A stretch of 64,000 bases of DNA. Source: UBA4720 sp038227135. GTDB taxonomy: Bacteria > Gemmatimonadota > Gemmatimonadetes > Gemmatimonadales > Gemmatimonadaceae. Under the pieces are notes generated by a model, which worked only from the letters and a program-made list of their open reading frames with translations, searched no databases and had not been told where the DNA came from. The translations under genes were made by a program, and so were the position numbers. Below are positions 33,474 to 41,910 of this stretch, in pieces (position 1 is the stretch's first letter; each line of letters opens with the position of its first letter). The stretch is taken from NCBI GenBank assembly GCA_038227135.1, contig JBBRQC010000007.1, positions 1-64,000 of the forward strand, given 5' to 3'.

Positions 33474-34760
33474 ATGGTAAAAGTCTCCCGAATCGATCCC
33501 AACAGCATCGCTGACGCGCTCGGCATCCAGGCGGGAACGGAGCTGCTGACGGTGAATGGGAGAGCCCTCGCTGACTTTCTCGATTGGGAATTCCTCACTG
33601 CTGACGAGGAGTTGGCCATCGAAGCGCGGCAGCCAGATGGGGAAGAGGTCATCTACGAGCTCGAGCGTCTTGACGGCGAGCCGCTCGGGATTTCGCTCGA
33701 GCCACCTTCAGTTCGCCGCTGCGCCAACCGCTGCGAGTTCTGCTTCATCGAAGGACTTCCGGCGGGGTTGAGAAAGCCACTCTACATCCGGGACGACGAC
33801 TACCGGCTGTCGTTCGCGTACGGAAATTTTGCGACCCTCTCCAACGTGAAGGAACGCGACATCGCTCGGATACTCGAGTACAGGCTTTCGCCGCTCTATG
33901 TCTCCGTCCATGCAACCAATCACGAGGCGAGGAAGGTGCTCCTCAACAATGGGCGCGTCCCCGACATCAAGGCTCAGCTCTCACGTCTCGCAGCAGGCGG
34001 AATCCAGTTTCATTGCCAGATGGTCGTCGTACCGGGGCTCAACGACGAGGATGTTCTCGAGGAATCGTTGACTGACTTGTGGGCCATGGGCGAGGCTGTT
34101 CTGTCAGCCGCGGTCGTGCCGGTCGGGCTCACCCAGTTTTCGCATCTGTATTCAGGGAAAGGGATGGATCGAGACAGGGCGCGCGCGATCCTGCAGCGAG
34201 TCGAGCGGTGGGGCGCGCGCGGGATGGAAGAGAGGGGAGAGACATGGGTATTCGGCTCCGACGAGCTCTACATGCTCGCTGAGCGCGAGCTGCCTGGCGC
34301 CGCGCACTACGGCGAGTTCGCTCAAATCGAGAACGGTGTCGGCTCGGTTACGTCCCTGCGTATGCGAGTGGCTGCGGGCCTCGAGCGGCTGCCTCGGCGC
34401 GACGGCCAACGGATCGGGGTGGTAACAGGCCTTGCGATGGCTTCGGTGATGCAGCCGCTCCTGGACAGTATGAGCGACGCAAGTGGTGCCCAGTTCGAGC
34501 TGATCGTCGCGGAGAATTCGCTGTTCGGTCCGACCATCACGACCGCGGGGTTGCTGGTCGGCAAGGATATTCTGCGGGCTCTCGCGAACCGTCGCGATCT
34601 GGACATTGCCCTCATCCCCGCTGAAACCATCAACGACGACAGCGTTTTCCTCGATGACTACACCCTGGAAAGCGTGAGAGCGACCCTGCCAATGCCGATC
34701 TACCCCTCGTATGACTTCATCGATGTCCTGGAGTCCGAAGAGAGTGGGGTACCAGCGTGA
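33474..34760 (+). CDS. DUF512 PDZ/radical-SAM-like protein
   Basis: 428 aa. An N-terminal PDZ-like domain (VSRIDPNSIADALGIQAGTELLTVNG) is followed by RRCANRCEFCFIEGLP, a C-x3-C-x2-C cluster that could hold an iron-sulfur centre, then LYIRDDDYRLSFAYGNFATL and the C-terminal DUF512 domain. The function is unknown. The gene commonly precedes der in Clostridia, and the same order with a GTGA overlap is seen here, suggesting a ribosome-related role. Confidence 0.88.
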   Translation: MVKVSRIDPNSIADALGIQAGTELLTVNGRALADFLDWEFLTADEELAIEARQPDGEEVIYELERLDGEPLGISLEPPSVRRCANRCEFCFIEGLPAGLRKPLYIRDDDYRLSFAYGNFATLSNVKERDIARILEYRLSPLYVSVHATNHEARKVLLNNGRVPDIKAQLSRLAAGGIQFHCQMVVVPGLNDEDVLEESLTDLWAMGEAVLSAAVVPVGLTQFSHLYSGKGMDRDRARAILQRVERWGARGMEERGETWVFGSDELYMLAERELPGAAHYGEFAQIENGVGSVTSLRMRVAAGLERLPRRDGQRIGVVTGLAMASVMQPLLDSMSDASGAQFELIVAENSLFGPTITTAGLLVGKDILRALANRRDLDIALIPAETINDDSVFLDDYTLESVRATLPMPIYPSYDFIDVLESEESGVPA

Positions 34761-36064
34761 ACCTGCCCGTTATCGCGCTCGTCGGCCGTCCCAACGTGGG
34801 GAAGTCCGCCCTGTTCAACCGCATCGTCGGCGATCACAGCGCGATTGTGAGCGACGAAGCGGGTACGACCCGTGATCGGCACTTTGCCCGCGCCGACTGG
34901 AACGGCCGTCAGTTCTGGCTTGTCGATACCGGTGGACTGACCGACGACCCGCACATGCCGATGGATGTCGAGATCAAGCGGCAAGTCCTGCAGGCGATCG
35001 AGGAATCTGATCTGCTCATGCTCGTCGTCGACGCGAAGACGGGTCTGCATCCGAGCGACAGCCGTGTCGTCGATCTGCTGAGAGACGCGCGCAAGCCCTG
35101 GGTGCTCGTCGCCAACAAGGTCGACGACCCAAGCACGACCGATTTCTACGAATTCTACGAGCTCGGCGCAGGCGACCCTGTACCCGTGTCAGCACTCAAC
35201 GGCAAGAACTCGGGCGACATGCTCGATGTGCTCGTCGAGCGAATTCCGGTCGTGGCCGAGGAGGTCCCGGAGGCCCTTCGTGTAGCCGTCGTCGGACGTC
35301 CGAACGTCGGCAAGTCGTCGATCATCAATCGTCTTCTCGGCGAAGAGCGACTCGTGGTGGCGGACAAGGCGGGAACGACACGCGACGCGATCGATACGCC
35401 GATGAACTTCCACGGTCGCGAGCTGATCTTCGTCGATACCGCGGGACTACGACGTCAGGCAAAGGTCGAGGACGGTATAGAATTCTACTCGGCGTTGCGG
35501 ACGCGTCGCGCAATCGAGCGGTCGGACATCTGTATTCTCGTGCTCGATGCGGCCGAGGGACTGCACAATCAGGATCTCAAGATTGCGTCTCTGGCGTGGG
35601 AGAGCGGTCGCGGACTTATAGTTGTCGTGAACAAGTGGGATCTCAAGGAAAAAGAGAACAACACGGCGGCGACATTCGAGAAAGAGGCGGGGGAGAAAGC
35701 GCCTTTCCTCAAGTTCGTCCCCTTCGTCTTCACTTCTGCCCTGAGCGGGCAGCGCGTGACGAAGATCCTCGAGCTTTTGCTGGAAGTCGACGCCGAGCGC
35801 CACAAGAGGATCAGCACTTCGCAGGTCAATACCACACTGACGGAGATCGTGGGGCGGCGACAGCCCCCGCAAGCCGCCGGACGCGAGATCAAGCTGAACT
35901 ACGCGACGCAGGTCGAGACGGCGCCGCCGGTGATCGCGGTCTTCGGAAACAATCCAGACCTGGTTCAGGAGCATTACGTTCGCTATCTGCACAACAGCTT
36001 TCGCGAAGCGTGGGGTTTCCGCGGTAATCCCCTCCGCATCATCATGCGTAGAAAGTCTGCATAG
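34757..36064 (+). CDS. der: GTPase Der (EngA), 50S assembly factor
   Basis: 435 aa from GTG 34757. Two tandem G domains: GRPNVGKSALFN (about 10-21), DTGG and NKVD in the first; GRPNVGKSSIIN (about 180-191), DTAG and NKWD in the second. A C-terminal KH-like domain ends FGNNPDLV...RNPLRI-type sequence (GFRGNPLRIIMRRK). It acts in 50S maturation. The stop is followed immediately by plsY. Confidence 0.97.
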   Translation: MNLPVIALVGRPNVGKSALFNRIVGDHSAIVSDEAGTTRDRHFARADWNGRQFWLVDTGGLTDDPHMPMDVEIKRQVLQAIEESDLLMLVVDAKTGLHPSDSRVVDLLRDARKPWVLVANKVDDPSTTDFYEFYELGAGDPVPVSALNGKNSGDMLDVLVERIPVVAEEVPEALRVAVVGRPNVGKSSIINRLLGEERLVVADKAGTTRDAIDTPMNFHGRELIFVDTAGLRRQAKVEDGIEFYSALRTRRAIERSDICILVLDAAEGLHNQDLKIASLAWESGRGLIVVVNKWDLKEKENNTAATFEKEAGEKAPFLKFVPFVFTSALSGQRVTKILELLLEVDAERHKRISTSQVNTTLTEIVGRRQPPQAAGREIKLNYATQVETAPPVIAVFGNNPDLVQEHYVRYLHNSFREAWGFRGNPLRIIMRRKSA

Positions 36065-36679
36065 ATGTCGCCGATCGTCGGCGTCCTGATCTCCTATATC
36101 GCCGGCTCATTTCCGTCGGCATACCTGGCGGGAAGATTTCGCGGCGTTGATCTGCGAAAACACGGCTCCGGCAATCTTGGAGCGACGAACGTCGTTCGGG
36201 TGTTGGGGGCGAAAATCGGCGCAGTGGTATTTCTCGCCGATCTGCTGAAAGGATTCCTGCCCGTTTACTTTCTGGGGAGATACGCGGAGACGCTTCGACC
36301 TGAGTTGTGGGCTCTCGTATTTGGCGTGGCCGCTATCGCCGGCCACGTGAAGCCCATCTTTCTCCTCGGCAAGGGCGGAGGCAAAGGCGTGGCTACTGCC
36401 ACCGGAGTCTTTCTGGCTCTGGCCCCCCTTCCGATGCTCGTCGCAAATGCCGTCTGGATTACTGTCTTCTACTTCACGCGCTACGTGAGCCTTGCGTCCT
36501 TATTGGGAGCTGTGGTTCTGCCGCTGGCCATACTTGTCTGGTATCGAACTCCGCAATCGCCGGTCTTTATCGCCAGTGTGGTCATTGCGGTGTTCGTGTT
36601 CTGGACGCACCGCGCCAATATCAGTCGGTTGCGCCGCGGTGAAGAGCATCGTTTCGCGAAAAAAGAGAGTGTTGGGTGA
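36065..36679 (+). CDS. plsY: Acyl-phosphate:glycerol-3-phosphate acyltransferase PlsY
   Basis: 204 aa, ATG directly after der. An integral membrane enzyme making lysophosphatidic acid. The three conserved cytoplasmic motifs are SYIAGSFPSAYL, GSGNLGATNVVRVLG and GKGGGKGVAT. Five hydrophobic segments are seen. It is followed by gpsA, which supplies its substrate glycerol-3-phosphate. Confidence 0.96.
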   Translation: MSPIVGVLISYIAGSFPSAYLAGRFRGVDLRKHGSGNLGATNVVRVLGAKIGAVVFLADLLKGFLPVYFLGRYAETLRPELWALVFGVAAIAGHVKPIFLLGKGGGKGVATATGVFLALAPLPMLVANAVWITVFYFTRYVSLASLLGAVVLPLAILVWYRTPQSPVFIASVVIAVFVFWTHRANISRLRRGEEHRFAKKESVG

Positions 36680-37674
36680 TGCGTTGCGCCGTAGTTGGAG
36701 CGGGTGCGTGGGGGACTGCGCTTGCCGATCTGCTCGCGCGCAATGGACACCAGGTGACCTTGTGGGCATTCGAGCCCGACGTCGTTGACGCCATCAACGA
36801 GAAGCACGAAAACGCTCGCTTCCTCGCTGGTCATCGGTTGGCTCCAACGCTCACCGCTGTCGGCAATCTCCGGCAGGCAATAGATGGTGCGGAGCTGGTT
36901 ACGCTGGCGACGCCTTCACAGGTGTTGCGTTCGATCGTAAAATCGGCTCGGCCATCTTTTGGGACCAAGGCACCGATCGTGGTTGCCAGCAAAGGCCTCG
37001 AGCCGAAAACGCTGTCGCTCATGACTGAAGTTGCGGAGGAGGAAATTCCGGGAGCTACGGTCGTGGCGCTTTCAGGCCCCAGCTTCGCCGCGGAGGTCGT
37101 GAAGTGTCAGCCAACCGCGGTCGTCGTTGCGTCCAGGAACGTGAGCGCCGCGGCCTTCGCACAACGCGCGTTCAGCTCGCCGTATTTCCGGGCGTACACT
37201 CATAGCGATGTCATTGGTGTGGAACTCGGCGGCGCGCTCAAGAACGTGATGGCCGTCGCCACCGGAATCGCCGAAGGGTTGGGACTCGGGTTCAATGCGA
37301 GAGCTGCTCTCATCACTCGTGGCCTCGCCGAGATGACGAGACTCGGAGTAGCCCTGGGTGCGGAGCAGAGCACCTTTGCCGGACTGGCCGGATTGGGCGA
37401 CCTCGTGTTGACCTGTACGGGATCGTTGAGCCGCAACAGAGCTGTCGGTCTCGAGCTGGGCAAGGGCAGGCAGCTCGAAGAAGTGCTCAGGGAGACGGAA
37501 ACCGTGGCGGAGGGCGTTGTGACGGCGCAGAGCGCTCGCGAGCTCGCCGCACGTGAAGGAGTCGAGATGCCGATTGTTGATACTGTGAACCGTGTACTCT
37601 TCGAGGGCCAGCCGGCGCGTAGCGCCATAGTCGCCCTCATGACGAGAGAGCTCCGTTCGGAGGTGGACGAATGA
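36679..37674 (+). CDS. gpsA: Glycerol-3-phosphate dehydrogenase [NAD(P)+]
   Basis: 331 aa from ATG 36679; GTG 36676 is one codon earlier. Dinucleotide-binding GAGAWGTALADLL (7-19), VVASKGLEP, ALSGPSFAAEV, the catalytic-type Lys in GGALKNVMAVA and the late GLAGLGDLVLTCTG motif are intact. It makes glycerol-3-phosphate for PlsY next door, so the pair forms the entry to phospholipid synthesis. Confidence 0.96.
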   Translation: MRCAVVGAGAWGTALADLLARNGHQVTLWAFEPDVVDAINEKHENARFLAGHRLAPTLTAVGNLRQAIDGAELVTLATPSQVLRSIVKSARPSFGTKAPIVVASKGLEPKTLSLMTEVAEEEIPGATVVALSGPSFAAEVVKCQPTAVVVASRNVSAAAFAQRAFSSPYFRAYTHSDVIGVELGGALKNVMAVATGIAEGLGLGFNARAALITRGLAEMTRLGVALGAEQSTFAGLAGLGDLVLTCTGSLSRNRAVGLELGKGRQLEEVLRETETVAEGVVTAQSARELAAREGVEMPIVDTVNRVLFEGQPARSAIVALMTRELRSEVDE

Positions 37675-38051
37675 AAGCGAAAGAACCAGTACAGGAGTTT
37701 TTTTCCATTGGCGACGTGTGCACCCTGACCGACCTCAAGCCGCACGTGTTGCGCTACTGGGAAAGCCAGTTCAAGTTTCTGCACCCCGCCAAGAATCGCT
37801 CCGGGAACCGGGTGTACCAGCGCCGGGAGATAGAGCTCATCATGCTCGTCAAGCAACTACTCTACACCGAGAAGTACACGATCGATGGAGCCCGCCAGAA
37901 AATCGACGACTACAGGAAAAGCGGCGACCTGAGGACGGTGGCGCGTGCGGCACTGGATTCGCAAGCCGTTGAATCGATGGAAGCGGATCTGCGGTCCATA
38001 CTCGCGATACTCGACGGACAAATCGAAGAAAAGAGGGGGGTTGAAAGTTGA
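37671..38051 (+). CDS. MerR family transcriptional regulator
   Basis: 126 aa, ATG 37671 (ATGA overlap with gpsA). A winged helix-turn-helix: FSIGDVCTLTDLKPHVLRYWESQF, then NRSGNRVYQRREIELI. The C-terminal 50 residues are a short helix without ligand-binding cysteines, so it is not a metal sensor of the classical kind. The HVLRYWE...FLHPAKNRSGNR type resembles the family that sits beside envelope genes in many diderms. The target is unknown. Confidence 0.88.
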   Translation: MKAKEPVQEFFSIGDVCTLTDLKPHVLRYWESQFKFLHPAKNRSGNRVYQRREIELIMLVKQLLYTEKYTIDGARQKIDDYRKSGDLRTVARAALDSQAVESMEADLRSILAILDGQIEEKRGVES

Positions 38052-38725
38052 TTGAGCCGCTGGTTGTCATCGTTCCTGTTTACAATGCGGAACCTACTCT
38101 CGCCAAGGTAGTGAAAGATGTGCGCCGCAATCTTCCCGGCGCGCTGATCATCGGTGTCGACGACGGCTCGACCGACGGCTCCAGAAAACTTCTGAGAACC
38201 GTGGCAGACGAGACGATCGAGTTCGATCGGAACCAGGGGAAGGGCGCGGCGCTGCGTGCGGGATTCGATGCCGCTCTCAGGAAAGGCGCGGCAGCCGTCC
38301 TTACCATTGACTCCGACGGTCAGCACGATGCGGCGTTTGCGCCGGCGATAGTTGGGGCGCTCGATCGCGCCGACATCGTCATCGGAACGCGCGATCTCTC
38401 GGGCAAAGCAGTGCCCAAGCACCGCCGGATCGCCAACATGATCTCGTCCGCTGCTACCCGGGCCGTCTCCGGCGGAAAAGTGCGCGACAGCCAATCGGGA
38501 TACCGTGCGATCAAGTCTGATGTGCTGCGCAAGGTAACGGCGGTGGGCGACCGCTACGAGTACGAGACAGACTTCATCATTCGTGCGGCACGCGCAGGCT
38601 TCACTACTGTTAACGTCCCGATCTCCACGATTTACGGCTCGCCGAGTTATTTCCGGGAATTCAGGGACGCGTGGCTGGTGATCAAGGTTCTGTGGCGCCA
38701 CCGCGCCGGAGTCCTTAAACGTTGA
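38048..38725 (+). CDS. Family 2 glycosyltransferase
   Basis: 225 aa from TTG 38048 (TTGA overlap). GT-A fold: VIVPVYNAEPTL, VDDGSTDGS, GKGAALRAGF and the DxD-type TIDSDGQHD. It is soluble apart from its C-terminal tail, like dolichol/polyprenyl-phosphate sugar transferases. The acceptor is unknown. Confidence 0.88.
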   Translation: MIEPLVVIVPVYNAEPTLAKVVKDVRRNLPGALIIGVDDGSTDGSRKLLRTVADETIEFDRNQGKGAALRAGFDAALRKGAAAVLTIDSDGQHDAAFAPAIVGALDRADIVIGTRDLSGKAVPKHRRIANMISSAATRAVSGGKVRDSQSGYRAIKSDVLRKVTAVGDRYEYETDFIIRAARAGFTTVNVPISTIYGSPSYFREFRDAWLVIKVLWRHRAGVLKR

Positions 38726-39483
38726 GACTCCTCTGCACCAACGACGATGGCATTCTGGCCTTTGGACTCGCCTGCCTGATCGAGGCCGCCGAGCCGTTGG
38801 GGGAGATCACCGTGGTTGCTCCGGATCGTGAGCAGAGCGCGACGAGCCATTCCCTGACGCTGCATCATCCGGTGCGGCCCATCGAGCGTGGTGAAAGAAG
38901 GTTCCAGGTTGACGGCACCCCCACCGATTGCGTGATGCTGGCCGTCGAAGCGCTGATGCCGGAGCGTCCGGATTTCGTGCTGAGCGGGATCAATCACGGA
39001 CAGAACATGGGCGAAGACGTTCTGTACTCGGGCACCGTCGCCGCGGCGATGGAGGGACTTTCACTGGGTATTCCGTCCGTCGCGATTTCATTCGCGGGCG
39101 GAGATCTGCGGGCTGATGTGAGCATGCTGCGAGATCAGATCGAGCCCCTTCGCGACCTGCTCAAGCACGTGGTCTCCCTTCGCGCGTTTCCGGAGCACAC
39201 GCTTCTCAACGTCAATCTTCCGCCATTGCGCGGCGACGACATCCGCGGCGTTCGACTCACCAGGCTGGGCCGACGCGTGTATTCGGATTCGCTGAAGCCC
39301 ATGCAGGATCCGTGGGGACGCCAGATATACTGGATCGGCGGCGGCTCGATCGAGTGGTCGGGAGAAGAGAGCTCGGACTTCCGTGCCATTCAGGAAGGCT
39401 ACATATCCGTGACGCCATTGCACCTCGACCTCACTCATCACGCGATGCTTGCCGCAGCGGAGAGTTGGTGGCAGCGCCCGTAG
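38722..39483 (+). CDS. surE: 5'-nucleotidase SurE
   Basis: 253 aa from TTG 38722 (TTGA overlap). A metal-dependent survival protein: LCTNDDGILA with the paired Asp ligands at the N terminus, VVAPDREQSATSHSLTL, DGTPTDCV and the SGINHGQNMGEDVLYSGTV motif. It hydrolyses nucleoside monophosphates. surE followed by pcm is the classical arrangement. Confidence 0.96.
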   Translation: MRLLCTNDDGILAFGLACLIEAAEPLGEITVVAPDREQSATSHSLTLHHPVRPIERGERRFQVDGTPTDCVMLAVEALMPERPDFVLSGINHGQNMGEDVLYSGTVAAAMEGLSLGIPSVAISFAGGDLRADVSMLRDQIEPLRDLLKHVVSLRAFPEHTLLNVNLPPLRGDDIRGVRLTRLGRRVYSDSLKPMQDPWGRQIYWIGGGSIEWSGEESSDFRAIQEGYISVTPLHLDLTHHAMLAAAESWWQRP

Positions 39484-40127
39484 AGCACGAGCTCCGCGGT
39501 CCGCGCCGTCGCCTTGTCGAGCTCCTTCATGACCAGGGGATAAGAGATCTGGCCGTGCTTCACGCGATCGACCAGACCCCGCGCCACCTATTCGTGCCCA
39601 CCGGTGTGCGTCACAGAGCCTACGAAGACTCAGCGCTTCCGATCGGGAACGGGCAAACGATCTCGCAGCCGTCGATCCACGCCCGCTATCTCGAGCTCCT
39701 CAAGCTCACGGGCAACGAGAAAGTGCTCGAAATCGGGACGGGCTCGGGCTATCAGACGGCGCTACTGTCGCAGCTCGCGGCTCAGGTCTTCTCCATCGAA
39801 CGCATTCCAGAGCTGCTGGACAAGGCGCGCGAAACGATCAGGCTGATCGGGGCGCGCAATATTTCATTTCTGCTCGGAGACGGTACGTTGGGCTGGCGCC
39901 AGTACGCCCCGTTCGATGCGATCCTCGTAGGCGCGGGAGCACCCGACGTGCCATCGACATATCATGAGCAGCTGACGGAAGGCGGCCGCATCCTCATCCC
40001 CCTCGGCGACAAAGAAGATCAGACGCTATATATGTTCAAGCGTCGGGGAGATGAACTCGAGCAGACGGAAATCGCCCCGGTGCGGTTCGTGCCGCTGGTG
40101 GGCAAATACAGCTGGGGGGAGAATTAG
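39468..40127 (+). CDS. pcm: Protein-L-isoaspartate O-methyltransferase
   Basis: 219 aa from GTG 39468 (TTG 39465 is adjacent), overlapping surE by 16 bases. It repairs isoaspartyl residues. HAIDQTPRHLFVP and ALPIGNGQTISQPSIHA precede motif I VLEIGTGSGYQTALL; SIERIPELLDKAR and GGRILIPLG follow. A longer open frame upstream is inside surE. Confidence 0.95.
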   Translation: MAAPVEHELRGPRRRLVELLHDQGIRDLAVLHAIDQTPRHLFVPTGVRHRAYEDSALPIGNGQTISQPSIHARYLELLKLTGNEKVLEIGTGSGYQTALLSQLAAQVFSIERIPELLDKARETIRLIGARNISFLLGDGTLGWRQYAPFDAILVGAGAPDVPSTYHEQLTEGGRILIPLGDKEDQTLYMFKRRGDELEQTEIAPVRFVPLVGKYSWGEN

Positions 40128-40834
40128 TGCCACAGAGCCCGCAACGTCCGTTCGTTCCACACCGCACTCCCAAAGCGGCGCGACCGGTTAGCAGTCGATC
40201 CGAGTTCCGCCTGGGCCGACCTTTCGTGCCCGGCTCGGCAAGCGATGTACCTGATGCCTTGCCCGCGGTGTCGGCCGCACCTGTCGCACCCGTCGCACAG
40301 GTTCCGGAATTCGCCGAAGCTCCCCGCAGCGACCGCGAGCAGCTTCCGCCCATCGAAGTATTTCTTGACGACAAAGCATTTCCTGGGGTCGAGGAATCGC
40401 GCGAGCTTCCGCCTGTTGAACACTTCCTGGATCCGCTGCCGGCCGTCGGGGGTTTCGCTCCCGACATGGCTGGCGCGTTGCTCGATGACTCCACGGTTGC
40501 AGTCGACTATCTGCTGCCAACGACCGGTCGTCCGGAGACGGAAGCGGGGTGGGGAGTGGATGACTGGCAGCAATACGATTGGCGTGCCGCCGCAACACTG
40601 GGAGAGGGTGCGGACTCTCAAGCGTCCAACGAATGGGCGACGACGAACTGGGACACCGGCACGCCCGGCGCCCGGAAAAAGCTGAGTGCAGCACAAGCCA
40701 TTGCCAACGCGCTCGACCAGATTGCTCAACAGATCAGAGAGGGAGATTTGACGATTCCGTCTCCGGGTGGCGCGCTCACAGACCCGGGAGCGATTGCTGC
40801 CACATTAGCCGCATTGTTGGGAGTGAGACGCTAG
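40127..40834 (+). CDS. Uncharacterized protein with repeated short motifs
   Basis: 235 aa from GTG 40127, overlapping the pcm stop by one base. I do not recognise a family. Two short motifs occur twice: RPFVP (residues 7-11 and about 30-34) and LPPIEVFLD / LPPVEHFLD (about 72-100). A Trp-rich segment (DDWQQYDWR, NEWATTNWD) follows. The C terminus is helical (SAAQAIANALDQIAQQIREGDL). The N-terminal 170 residues look disordered. No signal peptide or membrane span. It could be a scaffold using linear motifs. The coupling to pcm and to acyP six bases later supports a real gene. Confidence 0.75.
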   Translation: MPQSPQRPFVPHRTPKAARPVSSRSEFRLGRPFVPGSASDVPDALPAVSAAPVAPVAQVPEFAEAPRSDREQLPPIEVFLDDKAFPGVEESRELPPVEHFLDPLPAVGGFAPDMAGALLDDSTVAVDYLLPTTGRPETEAGWGVDDWQQYDWRAAATLGEGADSQASNEWATTNWDTGTPGARKKLSAAQAIANALDQIAQQIREGDLTIPSPGGALTDPGAIAATLAALLGVRR

Positions 40835-40840
40835 CGGCGA

Positions 40841-41116
40841 ATGGAAAGCATTCACCTCGAAGTCAGCGGTCGCGTCCAGGGCGTCGGCTTTCGGTGGTTT
40901 GTGACGGACAAGGCGCGCCGGCTCCAATTATCCGGGTGGGTGAGAAACCGCCCCGACGGAAATGTGGAGATCGCTGCCTCGGGACCAGCGGAAGCTCTTG
41001 CCCAACTCGAGTCAGCAGTGAGTACCGGCCCGCCCGGAGCTCAGGTGCAAAAGGTCAACAGACTTTCACAGGTTCCTGCCGACTCGCTTCAATCTCCTTT
41101 CTCGATCGTCCGCTAG
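40841..41116 (+). CDS. acyP: Acylphosphatase
   Basis: 91 aa. HLEVSGRVQGVGFRWFV carries the phosphate-binding loop and catalytic Arg; GWVRNRPDGNVEI has the catalytic Asn. It hydrolyses carboxyl-phosphates. The stop codon overlaps that of the convergent nucleotidyltransferase gene within the palindrome GCTAGC. Confidence 0.95.
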   Translation: MESIHLEVSGRVQGVGFRWFVTDKARRLQLSGWVRNRPDGNVEIAASGPAEALAQLESAVSTGPPGAQVQKVNRLSQVPADSLQSPFSIVR

Positions 41117-41910
41117 CGCTTCTGCCATGCCAACCGCTGGTCGGCCTCGCGGTACCCGGTGGGAAGCCCTACGTCGAGAAAATCGCCCCGAATCCGGCAA
41201 CCGGTTAGCCGCCCTCTCCTCAGCAACTGCTGCATCACTGGAATATCGTCGAGCTCTTGTCCGCTCTGCAGATCTGCTCCCACCTCATCGATCGCCGCGA
41301 AAACTTCGGGATGAAATACGTAGCGGCCAACGCCGGTGAAGGCCGATGTCGCGCCCAAGAGATCGAACGTGGCGTGCCGCGGGCCTTTGTCGGGAATCGA
41401 CTCAATTGCGTACTCATCGCCTCTGAGACGGCCGGGATAAATGGCAGTCGGTCCGCACCTGTCACGATTTGCGGCAGTCAGCTCGACGATCGCAACGACA
41501 TTCATGCCGGTGCGCTCATGCACTTTGAAGAGCTGCGCCAGCGCGGGCTCGTCACCCAGAAAGAGGTTGTCGGGAAGCGCCACACCGAAAGTGTGGCTCG
41601 CCATGAAGTCGCGACCCAGCCTGATCGCATCAGCGAGGCCGCGCGGGCTCTCCTGCGTGACGACATGCACGTGCTCGGGCATTCGTGGACGACCAGCGGC
41701 TGCGAGCACCGTCTCGTTCAACTCATCCTTGCCTGGCGCCGAAACGATCAGAACCTCATGGGCACCGCTTGCAGCGCATTCCTCCATCACGCGGAGCACG
41801 AGCGGGACACCCGCTATGGGAAGGAGCTCCTTGGCCGCACCCTTGGTGAGCGAGGACATCCTCGTGCCCTTTCCGCCACACGGGATCAAGGCCTTGTCGA
41901 GGCCGATCAA
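41113..41910 (-). CDS. Sugar-phosphate nucleotidyltransferase (GalU/RfbA-like)
   Basis: 265 aa from TTG 41910, which forms a TTGA overlap with the galK stop and begins LDKALIPCGGKGTRM. The signature GGKGTRM...KELLPIAGVPL is that of glucose-1-phosphate nucleotidylyltransferases; VALPDNLFL is the metal-binding Asp block. The pairing with galK suggests it activates a hexose-1-phosphate, perhaps Gal-1-P or Glc-1-P with UTP. The exact sugar is not certain. Confidence 0.88.
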   Translation of the reverse strand: MIGLDKALIPCGGKGTRMSSLTKGAAKELLPIAGVPLVLRVMEECAASGAHEVLIVSAPGKDELNETVLAAAGRPRMPEHVHVVTQESPRGLADAIRLGRDFMASHTFGVALPDNLFLGDEPALAQLFKVHERTGMNVVAIVELTAANRDRCGPTAIYPGRLRGDEYAIESIPDKGPRHATFDLLGATSAFTGVGRYVFHPEVFAAIDEVGADLQSGQELDDIPVMQQLLRRGRLTGCRIRGDFLDVGLPTGYREADQRLAWQKR

